Part shown: in pieces, positions 6,203 to 8,121 of the stretch
Layout: each line of letters opens with the position of its first letter
Numbering within the stretch: the first letter of the stretch is position 1
Source of the DNA: an uncultured Eubacterium sp.
GTDB taxonomy: Bacteria > Bacillota > Clostridia > Lachnospirales > Lachnospiraceae
Direction of reading: 5' to 3'
Assembly: GCA_905236295.1 (NCBI GenBank)
Contig: CAJOQF010000384.1
Span: forward strand, 1-8,121
DNA length: 8,121 bases
Notes under the pieces: generated by a model
The model's database searches: none
What the model saw: only the letters and a program-made list of their open reading frames with translations
Told to the model about the DNA's origin: nothing
Program-made: the position numbers and the translations under genes

Positions 6203-6649
6203 TCATTCTCTTCCGAGTAATTTCACAAAATGAACTCCATCCTTTTGTTCTATTTGCCTCACCATCATGGAAACGTCTCCGGTCTGCGGAAGTACCTGCA
6301 CAGACAGCGTAAGGTTGGCTATCCCGTTTACCGGGATACTCTGGTGAATAGTGAGGATGTTTGCCTCATATCCAGCCACAACCGCAAGCAGATCGGACAG
6401 AAGTCCCGGAATATCATCCATCTGGACAAGCACAGTGACTGTCCTGCCCTTTGAGTTGTCGTGGAACGGGAAAATCGCATCCTTATATTTATAGAAGGAA
6501 CTCCTGCTTATCCCGACTCTCTCGGTCGCGTCCTGGACCGATGATTCACGCCCCGAGTCCAACAACCGCTTTGCCTCAACAACCTTCAGCAAAACTTCCG
6601 GTACCGCATTTTCAGTTAAAACATAAAAATTTTCACTATCTTTTGTCAT
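6203..6649 (-). CDS. ACT domain-containing protein (UPF0735/PheB family)
   Basis: A 148-residue protein with two parts: an N-terminal helical segment containing a helix-turn-helix-like stretch (about 36-58, SVQDATERVGISRSSFYKYK) and a C-terminal ACT domain (about 69-145) with MDDIPGLLSDLLAVVAGYEANI (77-98). ACT domains bind amino acids and often control biosynthetic enzymes. The family includes B. subtilis PheB, and members often lie just upstream of hom, as here. I infer that it senses an aspartate-family amino acid and acts on the neighbouring enzymes or their expression; this is not proven. The start at 6649 has AAGGAG 4 bases upstream. An ATG-like frame extension to 6727 would begin upstream of the predicted transcription start and read through the promoter, so it is rejected. 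It is the first gene of the apparent threonine operon. Confidence 0.88.
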   Translation of the reverse strand: MTKDSENFYVLTENAVPEVLLKVVEAKRLLDSGRESSVQDATERVGISRSSFYKYKDAIFPFHDNSKGRTVTVLVQMDDIPGLLSDLLAVVAGYEANILTIHQSIPVNGIANLTLSVQVLPQTGDVSMMVRQIEQKDGVHFVKLLGRE

Positions 6650-6653
6650 TTGT

Positions 6654-6659
6654 CTCCTT
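6654..6659 (-). promoter_or_regulatory. Ribosome binding site deciding the ACT protein start
   Basis: AAGGAG on the minus strand lies 4 bases before the ATG at 6649. The 78-base open extension upstream of this ATG overlaps the promoter and encodes nothing resembling the family, so this site marks the true start. Confidence 0.75.
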
Positions 6660-6673
6660 TTTGTACGCAACAG

Positions 6674-6724
6674 AAAAACACATGTAGTCGTAACAAGGAT
6701 AATATCACAACTACATGTGCTTTT
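6674..6724. repeat. Inverted repeat in the murF / ACT gap: candidate operator and/or murF terminator
   Basis: Perfect 10-bp arms CACATGTAGT (6679-6688) and ACTACATGTG (6710-6719) are 21 bases apart. After one mismatch they are extended by AAAA (6674-6677) and TTTT (6721-6724). Arm centres are 31 bp apart, about three DNA turns, and each arm holds the palindrome ACATGT. On the minus strand the second arm is followed by TTTTT, so RNA running out of murF could form a terminator hairpin, though the 21-base loop is long for one. One arm lies in the promoter spacer and the other just past the predicted start site, which also fits a repressor site. Confidence 0.65.
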
Positions 6725-6727
6725 CAA
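6699..6727 (-). promoter_or_regulatory. Sigma-A type promoter of the ACT-hom-kinase-lysC operon
   Basis: On the minus strand, TTGAAA (6722-6727) is followed after 17 bases by TATTAT (6699-6704), preceded by TGA, an extended -10 element. Both boxes match consensus at five of six positions and the spacing is ideal. Transcription should start near 6692, giving a leader of about 42 bases before the ATG at 6649. Confidence 0.75.
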
Positions 6728-6757
6728 GTGGTAACATTATATACACCGTAAACCTTT

Positions 6758-8121
6758 TTAAGCCCCGATGTCTTTAAGCTTTTTCACTATCTTGTCGAAT
6801 CCCATAAAATGAGACGCCTTCACCAGAACCGTATCGTTGACCCTTAAATGCTTTCCGAGATCCTTTATGAGCTCGTCTGTCGTCTCATAATAGTGGTAAT
6901 CCACATTCTCTGCGCCCGAGCCCTTGAGGCCGCCCTCAAACTCTCTCATAAGACGCCCCGCCACAAGAAAGGTGTCTATGTTTCTGAACGCCGCATAGAG
7001 TCCGAGCTCCTCGTGAAGCTCAAGCTCTTCCTCTCCGAGCTCGCCCATATCTCCGAGAATTGCAACCTTTCTGCCCTTAACGTACGACAACACATCTATC
7101 GCCGCGCGCATCGACATCGGGTTTGCGTTGTAACAGTCATCAATAACGGTAAGCTTTTCAAGCTTGATAAAATTGTTTCTACCGCTTATGGTCCTGATAT
7201 TCTCGATACCGTTCTTTATATCGTCCGAGAACATTCCCATAGCGTTGCCGACAGCTGCTGCCGCCAGTGCATTGCCGAGATTGTGTTCTCCGACAAGGGG
7301 AATATTTACATCGATGATCTTGTTTGTCGAAAACTTGATCGTCGCAGATATTCCATCGAGGCCGTGGTTTTCAACATTTGTTCCCAGGACAAGGTCTCTT
7401 CCCGCATTTTCGTATTCGCCGTCGTCGCCCATCATCACTTTATAAAAAACCGGACGGTTGCCGCGTATCTCTTTTATCTCGCACAGGAGATCATCATTTC
7501 CGTTTAATACAACCAGTCCGTCCTCCGGCATAGTAGAAAATACCTCGCTCTTTGCCTGAAGCACGCCCTCGCGGTTGTGGAGAGTTTCGAGGTGGCACTG
7601 ACCTATGTTTGTCATTATAACAATGTCGGGATGAACGATATTTCCGAGCCTGCGCATTTCGCCGAACTCAGATATGCCCATCTCGAGCACTGCCGCATCC
7701 TCTTCTCCCGTAAGCCTGAATATGGTAAGAGGCACGCCAACCTCGTTGTTGTAATTGCCCTCAGTCTTCAATACATTGAAGCTCTGCGACAGCACCGAAG
7801 AAACCATCTCCTTTGTACTTGTCTTGCCGACACTTCCGACAATACCGATGACCTTCATATTCTCTCTGATCGTGCCAAGGTAATATGCAGCCAGATCTTT
7901 TATCGCCTGGTAAGTGGATTCAACAAGGATATAGGGTTCAAATATTTTGTCAAGCTCGCGCTCACTCAGATAGAAAGCTCCTTTATTCCTCACATCACTT
8001 ATAAAATCGTGACCGTCAACATTGGCGCCTTTAAGCGGAATAAACAAGCTTCCCTTCTTAGCAGTCCTCGAGTCTCTGGTCACTTCATCGATCGTGCTGT
8101 CTAAATATCCCACGTTTCCAA
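6758..8121 (-). CDS. murF: UDP-N-acetylmuramoyl-tripeptide--D-alanyl-D-alanine ligase, 5' end outside window
   Basis: MurF uses ATP to add D-Ala-D-Ala to the UDP-MurNAc tripeptide, the last cytosolic step of peptidoglycan precursor synthesis. Numbering from a GTG at 8113, the order of motifs is TRDSRTAKKGSLFIPLKG (12-29, UDP-sugar domain), the P-loop GSVGKTSTKE (93-102), TEGNYNNEVGVP (117-128), LEMGISEFGEM (143-153), NIGQCHLE (169-176), GEHNLGNALAAAAVG (275-289), DDCYNANPMSM (325-335) and LGDMGELG (353-360). The frame stays open to the window edge (G-N precede the GTG codon), and MurF proteins normally have about 20 more residues before the TRDSR motif. The GTG is therefore probably an internal valine and the gene is cut by the edge. 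The TAA is at 6758. It lies upstream of the threonine operon, separated by the inverted repeat and promoter, so the two are probably transcribed separately. Confidence 0.95.
   Translation of the reverse strand, partial: GNVGYLDSTIDEVTRDSRTAKKGSLFIPLKGANVDGHDFISDVRNKGAFYLSERELDKIFEPYILVESTYQAIKDLAAYYLGTIRENMKVIGIVGSVGKTSTKEMVSSVLSQSFNVLKTEGNYNNEVGVPLTIFRLTGEEDAAVLEMGISEFGEMRRLGNIVHPDIVIMTNIGQCHLETLHNREGVLQAKSEVFSTMPEDGLVVLNGNDDLLCEIKEIRGNRPVFYKVMMGDDGEYENAGRDLVLGTNVENHGLDGISATIKFSTNKIIDVNIPLVGEHNLGNALAAAAVGNAMGMFSDDIKNGIENIRTISGRNNFIKLEKLTVIDDCYNANPMSMRAAIDVLSYVKGRKVAILGDMGELGEEELELHEELGLYAAFRNIDTFLVAGRLMREFEGGLKGSGAENVDYHYYETTDELIKDLGKHLRVNDTVLVKASHFMGFDKIVKKLKDIGA

Noticed and set aside
6650..6727. 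A longer ACT protein starting at 6727
   Set aside because: The extension overlaps the operon promoter and inverted repeat and would begin upstream of the predicted transcription start.
6736..6741. A perfect TATAAT on the minus strand just after murF as the operon promoter
   Set aside because: No -35-like sequence lies 16-18 bases upstream (GGCTTA at 17), whereas TTGAAA-17-TATTAT slightly downstream is far better.

Overview
The window looks like chromosomal DNA from a low-to-mid GC Gram-positive of the Clostridia, most likely a Lachnospiraceae relative (Butyrivibrio, Roseburia or similar). This is inferred from strong AAGGAGG-type ribosome sites, near-consensus sigma-A promoters, an exported L,D-transpeptidase with Ig-like repeats, and a threonine gene set that uses an ApgM-type protein in the homoserine kinase slot. 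Six genes lie on the minus strand. Only the tail of one plus-strand gene is present, at the left edge. No mobile element, CRISPR array or rRNA gene is visible.

Left to right: the last 26 codons of an unidentified plus-strand gene (1-82); a compact run of small hairpins, one resembling a tRNA T-arm (91-149); a bidirectional terminator (153-182); 5-formyltetrahydrofolate cyclo-ligase (186-815); a hairpin in the next gap (839-860); a secreted L,D-transpeptidase with three Ig-like repeats (875-2404) behind its own promoter; then aspartokinase (2478-3683), an ApgM-family proposed homoserine kinase (3707-4927), homoserine dehydrogenase (4941-6137) and a stand-alone ACT-domain protein (6203-6649). 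The right edge holds most of murF (6758-8121), whose 5' end lies outside.

Transcription of the minus-strand genes runs right to left. The ACT protein, hom, the proposed homoserine kinase and aspartokinase have gaps of 65, 13 and 23 bp or less and appear to form one operon for the aspartate-to-phosphohomoserine part of threonine synthesis. Aspartate-semialdehyde dehydrogenase and threonine synthase are not in the window. A promoter (TTGAAA-17-TATTAT with extended -10) lies in the murF/ACT gap and is threaded through a 10-bp inverted repeat. That repeat could be an operator, the murF terminator, or both. The L,D-transpeptidase has a second strong promoter (TTGACA-16-TATTAT) whose -35 box overlaps the end of the aspartokinase coding sequence.

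The most notable features are a well-formed internal ribosome site and ATG inside aspartokinase, matching the internal beta-subunit start known for Bacillus LysC; the promoter nested in the inverted repeat; the homoserine dehydrogenase with a shortened ACT-like tail next to a free ACT protein; and the T-arm-like hairpin cluster. The genes themselves belong to known families. I see no wholly new multi-gene system here.
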